This document shows, one piece after another, positions 22,683-35,204 of a stretch of DNA of 64,000 nucleotides. The first letter of the stretch is position 1; each line of letters starts with the position of its first letter. A program made the position numbers and the translations under genes. The notes beneath the pieces are model-generated. The model did not search any database. It had not been told where the DNA came from and worked only from the letters and a program-made list of their open reading frames with translations. The stretch comes from Orbilia blumenaviensis (taxonomy: Eukaryota > Ascomycota > Orbiliomycetes > Orbiliales > Orbiliaceae), in the NCBI GenBank assembly GCA_036872755.1, contig JAVHNS010000017.1:372001-436000 (forward strand). The letters are read 5' to 3'.

Positions 22683-24690
22683 GTGCGAACGACTGTCCAG
22701 CAGACCAAAAGTATATGTTTCAGAATAAACCAAAAAAACAAATCGCAAGAAATGATTGGATGGTCGGCCTGTCCATTCTTTTTTTCACCTCTTTCAGAAA
22801 CCCACAAATGTCTAAAACTTTGTAGTATACAGCAATTTTCTTGCAATTGAGACACCAGCTTAAACCAGGCTGTGAGAATAGTCGTAGACTGCTGTGCTCC
22901 ATAGCACCTCCCGTACCACTTTCTCGAAACATACGAGAAAAAAAAAAGATGTTATACGCGCGGCCTCACCGGCGCCCGCATTCCCTAAACCTAATAAAAC
23001 CATCCCAATGCCAAATCCCAATGCAATTGCAAGCTCAGAAAACCCCAATGCATTGGGTTGAGCCCATGGAATACGTCATCCGTCTTCCCTCCCAAAAAAA
23101 AACCGTCCGTTTCGAACACCTCTTTAGGCAGAATCAACCGGACCGACCCCCAGTCTCCAAATCCGACCATCACACTTTTGCTTTAACTTCCATCCCAAGT
23201 TTTTCCATCCCTCGGCCTTTCGACACTCCCCCCCCCCCAAACCAAAACCAAACCCTGGTCCTGGACCAGGTCAGGTCCCATAATCACCACCATGCACACA
23301 AACGCCTAATATCAAATTAAGCAATACCAATACATCTTCACGAAAACGAGCGTTAACTAACACATCCGGGGTAAAAAGGTAAACAAACTGATTAACAGCA
23401 AAGGAAGAGAACATCAAGCTTTCAAACGCCAGTTGCTTAAATTGACAGCTTAAGTTTCGTGGGAATTACTGCATTAACCGACCAGGGTGGGGCAGGCAAC
23501 CAGGCTATTTCGTCATTTCCTCGATCCCAGCCGACAAGCCCTCCATTTCGGTATCAAATATCAAAATCTCAAATTACGACAGCCAGTGATAACATAATCA
23601 CCTTATTTTTATTTTTCCCACACACGACAACCCATACTTCCATCCATCCGTACCTGTTGTTCCTGGTTTGAAAAACGCGTGCCTGGTACCTTAACCCACT
23701 ATAGCTATAGTATTTACCTTTTTTTGCCCTGAAGAAAATTAAGCAAAAAGGCTGTTTCCAAAGCCAATGGTTGCACAAAAAATACCTCTATACGGTAGAT
23801 CCCACCCAAATGCGGCCTCCTCCCAAAAAATGTGAGCGCATCTCAACACCAAAAAATTGCCGCATCTACGTGCTATACTAATTCCTTTGGTCTGGGCTAT
23901 ATATACCTAGGTATCCGTATCGTGTATATCCTAATCGGGGAATTTCAACATCCCTCGGATCACGGAGCTTGTGTTGTGAAGCTTGTAAAGTAAACGTAAG
24001 CCGTCCACTTATATGTCTTGCTTGAATTGCGGGGCTGCTTCGTGATTTGATTAGCTAAGTAATTTAAGTACGTACCCAACTTGGCTGCCTAAGTGGTAAT
24101 CTATATGGGACGTACATTGAGTGCTCGAGTTACTGGTTCTTACGCTCAATCATATAAGCTATTAATTCTACGGCACAGATTGCATATTACAAAGTACTAC
24201 TACTTAAAACAAAGAAATATTTTCGATACCAGATATTACCATTGACCAATTATCCTACCTAAGGACAAGAGTGCTATATGTATGGCATAAAATGTGGATG
24301 ATCGCGAAAAGAAAAGTGTAAAAAGACAGATTAAAACAGCAATCAAAGTGGAAAAAAAAGAATACAACGCCGAATAAAAGGACCAAGTATTCACTCGAAA
24401 AAAATAAAACCGGAAAGAAAAGAGAAAAAAAGGTAGGAGGAAGAGAATCGAAGCCCGCGGGCAGTGAAGCAGCAATGAAACAAAGAATTTTAGGTGTTAA
24501 GCCCCTCCCTTACACAAGCAGTATTTTAAACATCTGTAGTCCCTTTATAATCCCCGATTTTTTATGATGATAATAATGATAAGGATGCAGTGGTTTTTGG
24601 TCGTCACTTCGTATCAAATATGCAGGTGGAACTCTAACGGCAAGCGCTTTAAACAAGTCATCACAATGCATATGCGTCTTGCTGCCTTGT

Positions 24691-27530
24691 TTAACGGCGA
24701 GCAATGATGAATTGGATCGAGGCTCGGGAAAGGAACTGTGAAAAAAGCTGTTAGTGTATATGTTTACGAAATGCGTTCTAATGAGGTCAAAACTTACGAA
24801 ACAGCATCCAACAAATCTGAACAGAGCGATGACGGCGTTCGACCAGAGCAAGAGTCTGAAGTAGAACGCAGTTCGGTCGCTGGCACCGTTCGAGATACCG
24901 AAGGAATCAAACGCATTATCGGTGACAGCCAAAACCAAAATACCGTTGGAAATCATCCAGAACAAAATGAGACGGGTACGGAAACTCTTGTAGGAGTCAT
25001 CGAGGGACTTCTTTTCCTTGGTCTCAACCGGCTTGTACGGTGTCAACGCACGCTTCACAGTAGCTTCAAAAGCAGAATCGATATCGGCCTGTGGCTTGTC
25101 GGGTTCGTCAATGACCTGGGCTTTTCCACCATCACTGGCCTTGGACTGGGCGGCGGGCAAAACATCAGCCTTGTCAGCTCCCTTGGTACCCCAGGAAACA
25201 TCGTGCCAATTGCAGAAGGCGTAGACGTTGAGGATGTTGGTGTACGAAGAGGCAATGAGCAAGTACTGTGGGAATGAGTGGAACAAATGCCATGGGTCGA
25301 GGTAGAGAAGGGAAGAAACAACGTAGAGACCGAAAGTAGCAGCCAGGGCAACCAAAATGACACCACTTGTTCCTTGGAAGAAATTTCTAAAGAATTGTCC
25401 CGCACTGCTCGTATCCAGCTGGAACGTCTTGAACGCCTGCACGACGAGGTAAATGGACAGAATGATGACATAGAGCTGGATGATGGCAAAGAAGATGAAC
25501 GAGGCGATATATGTGTGTTTCGAACCCTTCGGTCTGTTACCAAGAGCCAAAACGAATTGGATCATGACAAGGCCGAGGTAGATGTACTGCAGGATAACGT
25601 TGATGATAGGAGTAGCTTTGCCAAACGGCCATGGGGCTTGGTTTGGATCAGTTGGAGTACCGGTAAGACCCATGATGACGAAAGTAGTAAGCCAGAAGTT
25701 TGCAAGACCGAACCAGGAGAGAACGAGGGAGAAGATATTGTAGAGAAGCTGGATGTGGAAGAAGAACATGCGAAGCGGGTTATGACTGGACTTGTAGAGA
25801 CGACCGAAGTGAATCAACGAGTAGACACCAGCAGCGAACGAGCCGTTAAGCCAACGACGTCTCTGAGAGATAAACTCAGCAGTACCGTCTGGAACGTCAG
25901 TTTCGGCTTTGGATAGTTTGACATAGGTCAAATGCCACTTCTCGTTTTGCTTGGCTACCAACTCGAAACAAAGAATACGATCTTCAGCCAAGAACATGTT
26001 CTTCTTGAAGATGTTCATACCCTCGATACCCTTGGAACCAAGACGCGCAGAGAGCGTATGATCACCGTGGAAGTACTGCTCCAAAGGTCGGCCAAGAATG
26101 GCGCGGAATCTGTAGGCAGAGAAAGCACCGGGAAGCACAGAGACGTAACCGAACGAAGACTCCAACGGCTTGTCGAGAATGTTTGAAATCTTATACTCGA
26201 AGTTCTGTGCGGCGACCAGTGGGTTGATCAAGTTCTTGAGGCCTCGACCCAACATGGCGTGGATTTCACCGCAAGCACCACCAAGGTTCTTGTCATTGTA
26301 GAAGGCTTCCCAGAGGTACAAAATGGACTTGGGGCCAGGCTTTGTACCAGCGTCCAAAAGAACGCAGACCTCAGGATTCAAGATCTTGCCGAAAGCGTTA
26401 AACAGCCATCTGTGGGAGTTGATCTTCTTGGAGTTCTTCTGCTTCAAGCAGAACATCATCTGGACTGGGGGGAGGCATTGTGGGTCTTCCTCCTTTGGCC
26501 TGACCAGCATTTGCGAGGAGGTAACGGACAATTGCGTTGTGTACTCAAAGATATGAGCAACAGTCTCCTTGTTATCGATCTTTCTCTTCATGATACCATC
26601 TTGGAAGATACCAATTGTGGCTAGGACATCGAGAGTATCCTTATCGCAGGGATCAATACCGTCGAAGATCAAGCAGACAACAATTTTCTGCCATGCTGGG
26701 CCATCTCGACCCCAGAAGTCGGATTTCTTGAGATTGACGATTTCTCTGATGTTCTGCATAACACCGTGTAATGTTCTTGCAGTGAGAACTTTGTCTTCGT
26801 TGTAGTAGGTAATAGCAATGAGCAACTCAGTGGATCTGTTGTACATGGCCGGACGAAGTGTGTAACCATTCTTCAATGTAAAATCGTCGGGGTCGCAAGT
26901 AGCAGCGGTATCTATACGCGTTTAGTATCCAAAAACTCGCGATTTATCGCTTTAGATAGGTAACTTACACCTCAAGTGAGTGAATTCCTCAGTTCCACCT
27001 TCGAGATCCTTGCTCTTGAACTTTGGAAGGATAGCATTTTGAATAGCAGACGGAACTGGGTAGTCAGTGGCGAAAACTTGACCTTGAACAAGCTTAATTT
27101 TTCTGGTGGCATATCTTCGCATGTTCGAAGGAGCCTGTCTCTCCCTCCAGGCTTCTGTCGAAGATGCCTCAGATCTGTTGTATGGAGAAGCAACCCGAGT
27201 AGGGAGACCTGCGAAACGAGTTCCACTCTCTGGATACGGCTGTTGGATATCACTATACTGGGTTGTTGGCCTGGCATTTGGAACATAGGTCTCCTGGAGA
27301 CTATGATGCTGGACCTCGCCAGAATTGAACGGATTGTTCTCGTCATATCCAGTTTGCGCAGGAGGTTGAGCCTGGTGTTCAATGTGACCACCCGGTTGAT
27401 TGAGGAGTGTTCTCTGCTCCTCTCTCTCGTCATAGTCTTCGTTGGTTGCTTGTTGGCCGTATGGATGACCTTGCTGGGGCGGGTAGTTGTAGCCACCAGG
27501 GGGGCCACCGTAACCTCCTTGCTGTGCCAT
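24691..27530 (-). CDS. chsB: chitin synthase, class III
   Basis: Three exons (27530-26969, 26911-24798, 24735-24691) give 906 residues, the usual class III length. The Gln/Gly/Pro-rich N-terminus is followed by the [17 protein letters not shown] block and then the GT2 catalytic domain. Visible motifs are [49 protein letters not shown] (the EDR motif) and the QRRRW chitin-binding signature in [18 protein letters not shown]. At least six membrane segments follow, then [17 protein letters not shown] and a final pair of TMs. The enzyme polymerises UDP-GlcNAc into chitin and extrudes it across the plasma membrane; class III enzymes are specific to filamentous fungi and important for hyphal growth. 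The last exon has only 14 codons (FLSRASIQ...ARR). Reading through its GTAAGT donor would give a false C-terminus ending at 24510. The gene symbol follows Aspergillus usage. Confidence 0.95.
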
Positions 27531-30500
27531 GGTGAAAGGAGGAAGATAAGCTTCTTCGAAGCTTTATTCTATTACTGCTCGGGTAGTAAAGCGAGCGAAT
27601 GTAGTGTGGATGTTGTAAATGGTAGATAGGGGTGAAAGATCTGTTGTGGATGAAGTGAGGCGTGTTAGCAGCTATTTACGTGAAAGCTCAGCTGAAGCTT
27701 GGAACCACAGCCGCATGTATGTGTGGTTTCCAAAAAAACACCCCTGTTTTCCTCGGAACCACGAAAAGATACAAACGGAAGATTCAAAGACTCTGCTTGG
27801 ACATACCAAGCAAATAGGGATGGTTTATTGAGTTGACAGTGGACGTCTGTCTTCAATTCGAAACCAATGCTATGTGAATCGGGGGGAGTGCCTCTCTTTT
27901 TTTCACTTCCTACGCAAGAACCGAGGGGGAGGGAAAAAAAGAACGACCAGCTAACCCTGAAGGAGTAAGTTAGAAGAGGCGAACGACACCAACAGCTGTG
28001 AAGTGCGTGTGTGTGTGAAGTGTGCTCTTATAACAACAGGGGAAGAGGATATCACAAAAAAAAATTGAAATATAGAGAGACAGGGCTAGAATGCAGCAGG
28101 ATAATAGAACTGTTGGAAGAATGGGAAGACGACCAAGCAGCAACAGCAGTCTTGGGGGGATGGGATTGTTCAAATACCTTCAGGGGATTACGGGGTGAAA
28201 GAATGTTTATCTATGGTGGCAGAGGGATTGTTGTTATTGCTATTACTGATCGGTGCTACCGCCGTTCGTTAGCGTCTAAAGCGTGTCTCGTCTACTGCAG
28301 TTGAACATATGAAGCAGTAGGAAGGACTGTGTGACGGGAAGCAATTCTTCGGAGGGAAACGAGGGCCAGGAAGTCGAGAGGGTAAGGTCGATGCGAAGTC
28401 GAGCTGGTTGGAGAAGAGGTAGGTACGTACCCTCGACGTCAATAGTAATAGTAGAGGTTGTTAAGCAATAGTAGTTAAACGGTGGTGGTGGTGGTGAGGT
28501 TTCTGGCTTTTGTATGTTACGCAGCAACCCAACTGAACGCAACGTACCCAATACAAATATATCGAAATACCTTTTATTACTATACTACCACCAACAACAG
28601 AACAGAACAGAATATAAACAAAAAAATGAAATAAAAACAATACACTGAGAAGAACAGTGTGCGGGAGGTGGTGTTTATGTAAAACTGAGAACCCGGAGAA
28701 AGGAACGGAAGGAAAAGAAAGGGATAGAGCGAGCTGGGAGGGAAGCAAGATGTTTAAGATTGCCTCTTGAGGGGCTTGAGTGATCGAAGAGCTTAAAGGG
28801 CCTTGGGGGCACCGGACAAGCAAGCTGTTAAAACAGAAAAAAGGGTCCGAAGAGGGAAGGGGCAGAAACTAGCAGACACCCTCTCACATTCTCTCCTTTT
28901 GCTCAAGCATGGTAGACTTTACATCTGACGAAAGTTTGCGTATCGCTCTTCCAATACTACGCTTTTTCGCTGGGCTGACCTATTTTTAAAATCTACTCAG
29001 GGGCAGCCATGCAAGTTATCGAAGAGGTAATGCAAATCCGTCTGTCGAACCCAACCCCGGCAGCCTCGACCACAGGAATCAGTCCCGGCGAGACACCTAA
29101 ACGATGCCTAGGGAACTTAGCCCTGGCGTTTTTCTAGAAGTCCAAGCTGCCTTTGGTAGAGCTGACCTCACCATCATGACCCCTTCGATGCTGGTCACGA
29201 ACTGGACTTGCAGGTATCGACATCCAGCTCTGACCTTGGCTGCATACAGCTGGAGCTTCGGTTCCAGCTCTATAGACGCTAATTGCCTAGTTTGTCCAAA
29301 GTCTAAATAAAACGCCTTTTGAGGCCTTTGTCTTGCTACAAATCTCCAGTCGACGGCTTACACGAATGTCGGAGCTGGGCGTTTGTCGTTTAGCCCGAGC
29401 ACTACGAGTCGTCTCAAAGAATTTTTCTTTTCTTTTCTTTCCCTTGTCTACAGAGGTCATGTACTCAGCCGTACTGAAGGCTTAGCACTGACGCAGCCCT
29501 ACACAAAAGGACCACACCTTTTCAAGATTCGGAATGCCCCAATTTGAACGCTTATATGAACTCCATTTCATCTCGAAAGAGCCGTACAAGTGAAGTAAGA
29601 TGAGACCTCATAAGATACAGTAACCTTTCTGAGATTTAACGGCGTCTCCACCTGAACGAAATAAGTGAGAAGGGAAGGAGAGGCTGGAATCGTACAGGCC
29701 AGGTTGACGATGGTAAGACCCGCGTACAACACTCCATCTACTTTCCGTCCCGAACAATGGAAGTACAAAGATCGTCGCTAGAGAATGTCCTCAGGGCCTA
29801 TTAGTTTCTTGGCCAGTGACTGCCCATTGGTTGCGCAACGGTAGGTACCATGTTGAATTCAAACACGCTTGAAACAACATATCCCGTTGGGCCTTCTCCT
29901 ATTTCGCACATATCTCCTGCGTCGAGGTCGAACGGCTCGGGTAATGCCATCAACGAACCAGCAACCTAGGTTGCTCACAGAACCCGCCCATTTGAAGTTT
30001 GATTAATCCATATCTTCAACATCGACGGAATTTTAGATATGATGTTCCTTTTTGGCAAATTCTTGGGTTCGTTCTATTTTTTTTTTTTTTTTTTTTTTTT
30101 TCCTGTGTGCCAACGTCCAAGCCACATGCCCGAGAGACATCGGCTGGCCAATGACAGGGGTCATGTCAACCTTGCGATGTCAAAGGGGTACTAAAAATAA
30201 TACTAGCGCCACCACCTTACCATAAAGAGGTTTTCGAGGCTCTGATCAGTTCCTTTGCCTCTGGGGGAAAAAAATATCAACCAAAAAATCCTTTAAAATA
30301 CAACCTACCAGAGACATCGTACGAACCTCATTCGATGGGATCTTTTCCTTTTAGGCAATCGATCCTAAGATATATATTATCTGCTCGAATGTGCCGAGTT
30401 TTCCGTACCGCTTTGGACATTGTCGGGAGTGGCTTCATTCGGGAGGGTGTGGCGTTTTGTGTAGCCCAGCCACACCAACACACTTTTTTTTCTTTTCTCC

Positions 30501-32068
30501 CTCATAGAGAAACAACCTCTCCCTAAACTAATGGCCGGTCTGTGCCACCTGAAACTGTCATTTAAGCTTCCCTGCTGCTCTTCAACGGTTAATATCGGGA
30601 CCTGAAGACGAAAAAACTTAACGTTGACTTCGGTACCTTATCGAGGCCCAACCAAACAACAGTGGGGGAAAGCGGAAAAATACGCCTTCCAGTTGGGCAA
30701 CGAAACAAACTCAATTTCCATATCGACGGCGCCAACCAAAAGTTGGTCTGTGTGACTTCCCTGTGTGTTGCGGTGTTGGACGATCATCTATCGATTTGGC
30801 AGTTGCCTCTCAAACGGGGCCATAGACCTGTAGACGACTGTTCTCCACGACGACGGGGATCTCGATATTCAAGGGCCTCGTGCCACTGAAACATAGCGTT
30901 TGCCATGCTCAACTGATATCATCATGACGTTACACTCTCCAAAGATCATCTTCCCCCGCCTTGGATAAATTACTGAAGAGTCCAGTAAGATATCACGTAT
31001 ATGGTACAAGTTTACTGGATATTACCAGTGTATCTGATCACCATGCATGCAGCGTCCCGCGCAGGGTACTCGACTAGTTCTTAAGGTAGGGGTCCTCTTC
31101 ATCGCAATCGCTACTGCTTTGATGAGACCCGAGTTCGCCTTAAACGAAAAGAAACCAACTATATTATTTTTCTTTGGTATGCACAGGTCTAACAGATTCC
31201 AAAGTCGTTGTTAGGCCAAGTAAGTATCCACATAGCTACCGCATAGCCTCGTGTTGGTATCCACACATGCATACGCATATAAGTCTGAAGATATATTTTT
31301 GGTCAGGGTGTTTTTTATTTTTCGGGCCGTCAGCTGCGCACTTCGTCGGTGGACTTGGAACCATGGGGAGGCCTGAGCTGTCCCTTCCCTCGAGCCCTCG
31401 ATTTATGATACAGGATCCGGAATCTAGTTTTTCCGGGGGCGTGCTAGAGTTATTGGTTCTAGATACTCGAGTATTCTTCACCAGATCTATCTATATCGAT
31501 AAGTTATAGCTATAACTATAGAAGTGCTATGCATAGACTTATTAGTGCGGGTCATGGCGCCACTGATCCTGAATATAGTGGATTCGTGAGTATTAAATGT
31601 GGGCCGGTCCTCGGGGTCTGGAGCTATAGGCCAGAACTGCGGTTAGTAATAAAATCCGAAAACCTATATTGACAAGTCGACTCCGCCTTTTATTACATGG
31701 CACACTCAGTGCAGTGCGAATATTATAAATTAGTTTAGGCTACCGCTATCAATCATTTTTGGAACTTCTTTGTCACCTGTACCTCGCTGTTATTCTGCCT
31801 TCAAATTACTACCATAAGCGGCTTTTCTGGCAGTTTATCTCTGAATTTAGGTTACTGCAGACCTATAGATATAGAATGAATTGTATAAGTTGACTCTCAT
31901 ATTTATGTTAAAAGAATAAATCTTCGCAGATAAAATAATCTAAACTAAACAGCAAATAAACACCTGGATAACTACAACGGTAAATAATCCAACAGCGAAT
32001 ATAAATAAATCCAAAACACCGGTTTCACCATGTAGCGCCTCGCAAAATATAGACCCGCAAAATCCTAA
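27531..32068. other. 4.5-kb gene-poor region
   Basis: Upstream of the chitin synthase and downstream of the matrixin-like gene. It holds a GGT repeat near 28477-28495 and a T25 tract at 30077-30101. Open frames are short and unrecognised. A long promoter or leader for chsB may occupy the first part. Confidence 0.5.
30077..30101. repeat. poly(T) tract, 25 bases
   Basis: Uninterrupted T run in gene-poor DNA. Confidence 0.9.
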
Positions 32069-32764
32069 TTAGCTTCTGAAAGCGCTCACACTTCCCTTTG
32101 CTCGCCTGAACCTCCTCTTTGCCGACGCTGGCTTGTAGTATTTCTGGATTCTTGCGATATCATCACTCTGGAGCTGTATGTCCTGGTTACCACCGCCTTC
32201 TTTCATTAACCTCCCCATCACAGCACCTTCAACTAAAGTATGGCCCAGTTTAAGGGCATGTCCAACTTCGTGTAGGAAAACATTGTGAATCTGGTTGACG
32301 TTCCAGTTATTTGGTCCCGAGCTTGTATTATTGAATTTGACATGGGCGGAGTAAATTTTCTTCTCGACTGGTTTCCAAAGTTGTGATATGCCTGGACCCC
32401 AAGAAGCATTCGCAGCGATCCATGAACCGTCGGTTTGGGCTGGGAAATCCGGATCGACCACGCTTGGTCCCGAGACTTTGATTTTTAAATTGACATCGTC
32501 GGCAGCAGTGTCTGGTGCAGCTTTCTCGAATGTAAGGCTTGAGACTGCGGCCCATTTGCTAAGAGCGCTTTCGATAATATTTTCCATTATGCCTTTGTCG
32601 AAGCCAACAATGGTATCGTAGAGCATCCATTTGATAGGACGGTCGGTAAACCATTCGTTTTGGCTGTCGCTGAGGTCATCAACCGGATCGCGCCTGAGTC
32701 TGGCACGACCATATTGTTGGTTTCCGCCGCAGAGGAGAGTTGGCTTTTTGGTCTGGGGAGCCAT
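32069..32764 (-). CDS. matrixin-like zinc metallopeptidase (M10-type), no signal peptide
   Basis: Single exon, 231 residues. The zinc site HEVGHALKLGH (165-175) matches the metzincin HExxHxxGxxH pattern, with a likely Met-turn at Met183 (EGAVMGRLM). ESALSKWAAVSSLTFEKA (65-82) corresponds to the matrixin helix and strand that precede the catalytic domain core. The family cleaves peptide bonds and is usually secreted with a pro-domain. Here the N-terminus (MAPQTKKPTLLCGGNQQ) is hydrophilic: there is no signal peptide and no conventional pro-domain. Cys12 in LLCGGNQ is near where a cysteine switch would lie (PRCGVPD in animal MMPs), but the match is weak. A basic C-terminal tail (AKRRFRRAKG) is unusual. 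It is flanked by gene-poor DNA; no cluster context. Fungal members are poorly characterised, so the substrate is unknown. Confidence 0.8.
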   Translation of the reverse strand: MAPQTKKPTLLCGGNQQYGRARLRRDPVDDLSDSQNEWFTDRPIKWMLYDTIVGFDKGIMENIIESALSKWAAVSSLTFEKAAPDTAADDVNLKIKVSGPSVVDPDFPAQTDGSWIAANASWGPGISQLWKPVEKKIYSAHVKFNNTSSGPNNWNVNQIHNVFLHEVGHALKLGHTLVEGAVMGRLMKEGGGNQDIQLQSDDIARIQKYYKPASAKRRFRRAKGSVSAFRS

Positions 32765-34392
32765 GGTTTAGAAGATCTATTGTAAAGATATAAACTGGAA
32801 ATTTAAAGAGAATGCGAATATATATATATTGTGTGAATTGAACACTGAACGCTGATTGATGAATATTGAATGCTGATGATATGATATTTGATCGTAAGGG
32901 AGACTTCCGCCTCTTTATATACATAAACCGCTGCTGCAATTGCGCAAATATGAACAACATATCGTATGATACCTGTACTCCAGCTCCCTTATTCGAACGC
33001 CCAGAAAACCACGATGCACTATGTATGGAAGCCACAATATGAATATGAACAGGCTCACAAACACCTATGAGACACCTACGGCCCTCGCCAAGTATAAAGT
33101 TTAGCCCTCGAGCCCGAGGCCTAGGCTACATAGCTCCAGTATGTTAATGATATCATATCTTACAATACGGACGCGCATCGTTTGGTTAAGCACTGAAAAA
33201 ATATTTCGTGTGCATTTGCGACATGTCAGGGTCTGCCAATACAAAAGTTAATTCGGAATTTTCGCGACCAGCTACCCCAAAGCCAGGTTGAAACAGCGGG
33301 AGGCAGGCGGGGGATAAATCCTAGGCTAGGTTATCGCGGTTTCGGACGGGGAAATGTGGTAGTTTTGGGGTTGGTAACCTTCTTGAATAGGAAGGCCTTT
33401 GTGGCGTGCAGATTCTGGACTCTTGGGTGGGCCTGATGCGAAGAATCGAAGGGTCGACGAAGTTTGGAAAGGGTATATTGGCTCCGTGCTAAGAACTCTT
33501 AGCTAAAGTTAATTGATATTTTACGAACTTGACAATGCATCTTGGAGATAGAGCTTGAAGCTAGGGGGGTTTTCAGATTCAATCCAGTTTGCCTTGGCTA
33601 GACATACCCGCATACACAAAATACCACACCATCCCCCTCTATGCTAGTGTCTATTGCTACTGGAGACAAACCTTAATCTCTAGATAATAAAGTTGCTAAA
33701 GAGGGAAAGGAAAACCTCTTTGAGGAAACTGGTAAGCTTAATGTCACATATAGCACGAATTTTTAAACCTGGGCGGGTCAGCTTCATCAGTTTTAGATTC
33801 TAATTTGGATTGGCGCACATGTTGCACGTTAATGGACCAATTGAAAAATACTGGATATGAATATTCGACTCGCTTCACTCCGTGTCTTAGCTAGGCCAAA
33901 CCGTCAACTGGTGGTAAACCCCGTAACGGCCCGCGGAAGACTAGTAAGATACCAGTCTACCACATGGTGGCCACGGTTACTAGCGGCGCTAAATGGTATT
34001 AGTCCGAAATTTTAGCTAATCTAGGGGCCCTATCCGTTAATTTGGAATAACATCCGGGTATCCATGCATATGGCCTCAAATCAGCCAACGCGAACTTACA
34101 AATGTATGAGGCTAGAACGTTGATTGTATCGTATTCGGGCTGGGGCTTTAGCACAATGCAAAGGTGCTTCGGTTTTTTACGCGTACTCAATGGGCGCCAG
34201 TTATACAGCATTGTGACGCGGACGAGAACTAAAATATAAAGTTTCCAAATGGACCCTGTAATGGTGCACAGCTCCGCCTCTATATTCGAGTACTCGCGGC
34301 TCCGACCAGTTACAACATTGGTAATTTGTAATTTGCATTTTACAGTCCCAGAATATCATTATCCCCGACATCATAGAGACTGCTACTGAAGA
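32765..34392. other. gene-poor DNA, nothing recognised
   Basis: Upstream flank of the matrixin-like gene leading to the fold-back repeat. Only short random frames. No RNA gene or transposase remnant was recognised. Confidence 0.5.
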
Positions 34393-34885
34393 TGCGATAT
34401 GGCGGCCAAAATGTGCCAAAACAATATATAATACAAACCGTGCAAAAATATATCTATTACAACTTGAGCGAGGCATAAGTGTGTTAATTTTTCATAATTA
34501 TGCTCGACCACGAGACCGCCACCAGGCTATCTGCCTAGTTAAATTGGAGAAAAGCCAGACAGCCAGCATACTAACTCATAATTATTCCATATACCTGGCC
34601 GTTTAACTCGCGCACACTATTAGCTACAGTTACTAGGTATTTATTAATAGAAAAAGAAATAGCCTGAACCTTTCGCTGCTTAACTGTCTGGCTGTCTAGC
34701 TCCTCTCCAATTTAACTAGGCAGGCAGCCTGGTGGCGGGCTGATGGTCGAGCATAATTATGAAAAATTAACACACTTATGCCTCGCTTAAGTTGTAATAT
34801 GTATTTTTGTGAAGTTGTAATAGATATTTCGCAGAGTTTCGTATTATATATCGTTCTGACACATTTTGGCTACCATAATGCAAGT
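34393..34885. repeat. long imperfect inverted repeat (fold-back / MITE-like element)
   Basis: The left arm (about 34393-34563) and right arm (about 34688-34885) are inverted copies around a spacer of about 125 bases. The longest perfect match is 43 bases: 34468-34510 equals the reverse complement of 34744-34786. Outside it the arms continue with scattered mismatches, including GCCAAAATGTG paired blocks at the outer edges and TAGTTAAATTGGAGA towards the spacer. The right arm has an extra block of about 23 bases containing a second ATTACAACTT copy. There is no coding capacity for a transposase. The structure fits a non-autonomous DNA transposon or fold-back element. I could not identify a clear target-site duplication. 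Confidence 0.85.
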
Positions 34886-35204
34886 TGCAAGGATATACCA
34901 CTATTTGGTCTTAGTAGCTAGTTAGACCTTCCTCGTCCTAGGCCCATTAATTCCCACTCTTAGCTACACGCTTCAAGCTCTTATTGTAAGAGTCCAGAAG
35001 CGGAAATACCACAGGGTTTGTCTATGTTACTGTACAGCGACAGCCTCTAGTTAGCGAACATCTTAGCATGCAACACGAGGCTGGCGAGATTCATCCGATA
35101 ATATTCCCCGCTTCATCTCATTCTGAGATTTCTTTTGAAAACCTGCGCCTATCCTCTACACTATATATGTAATTCCACAAAGCGATCCCGATACCGAGGC
35201 GCAA
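34886..35204 (+). promoter_or_regulatory. putative NLR promoter region
   Basis: About 320 bases between the fold-back element and the NLR start. A TATA-like CTATATATG lies at about 35161-35169, some 40 bases before the ATG. Inference only. Confidence 0.3.

Larger units (their letters stand above)
18360..24690. other. 6.3-kb gene-free region upstream of atfA
   Basis: No open frame here resembles a protein family. The longest (22841-23320, plus) is biased and repetitive. The region contains homopolymer tracts (T23 at 22397-22419, A26 at 22657-22682, about A14 near 20549), GGGAA tandem repeats near 22165 and GTCAA-type repeats near 20961-20999. It probably contains a long atfA leader and promoter plus the chitin-synthase 3' UTR, but this cannot be shown from sequence. 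Confidence 0.5.

Noticed and set aside
22841..23320. 159-codon plus-strand open frame in the atfA-chs gap
   Set aside because: Pro/His/Gln-biased composition spanning homopolymers, no domain, no plausible promoter or introns.
24510..24690. C-terminal extension of chitin synthase to 24510
   Set aside because: It requires reading through a perfect GTAAGT donor; splicing to 24735 gives the conserved short ARR-ending tail instead.
25278..25916. 212-codon plus-strand open frame
   Set aside because: Antisense to the chitin synthase, Glu/Asp-rich shadow.
31502..31517. 16-base palindrome AGTTATAGCTATAACT
   Set aside because: Isolated, AT-rich and short enough to arise by chance; no nearby gene to regulate.
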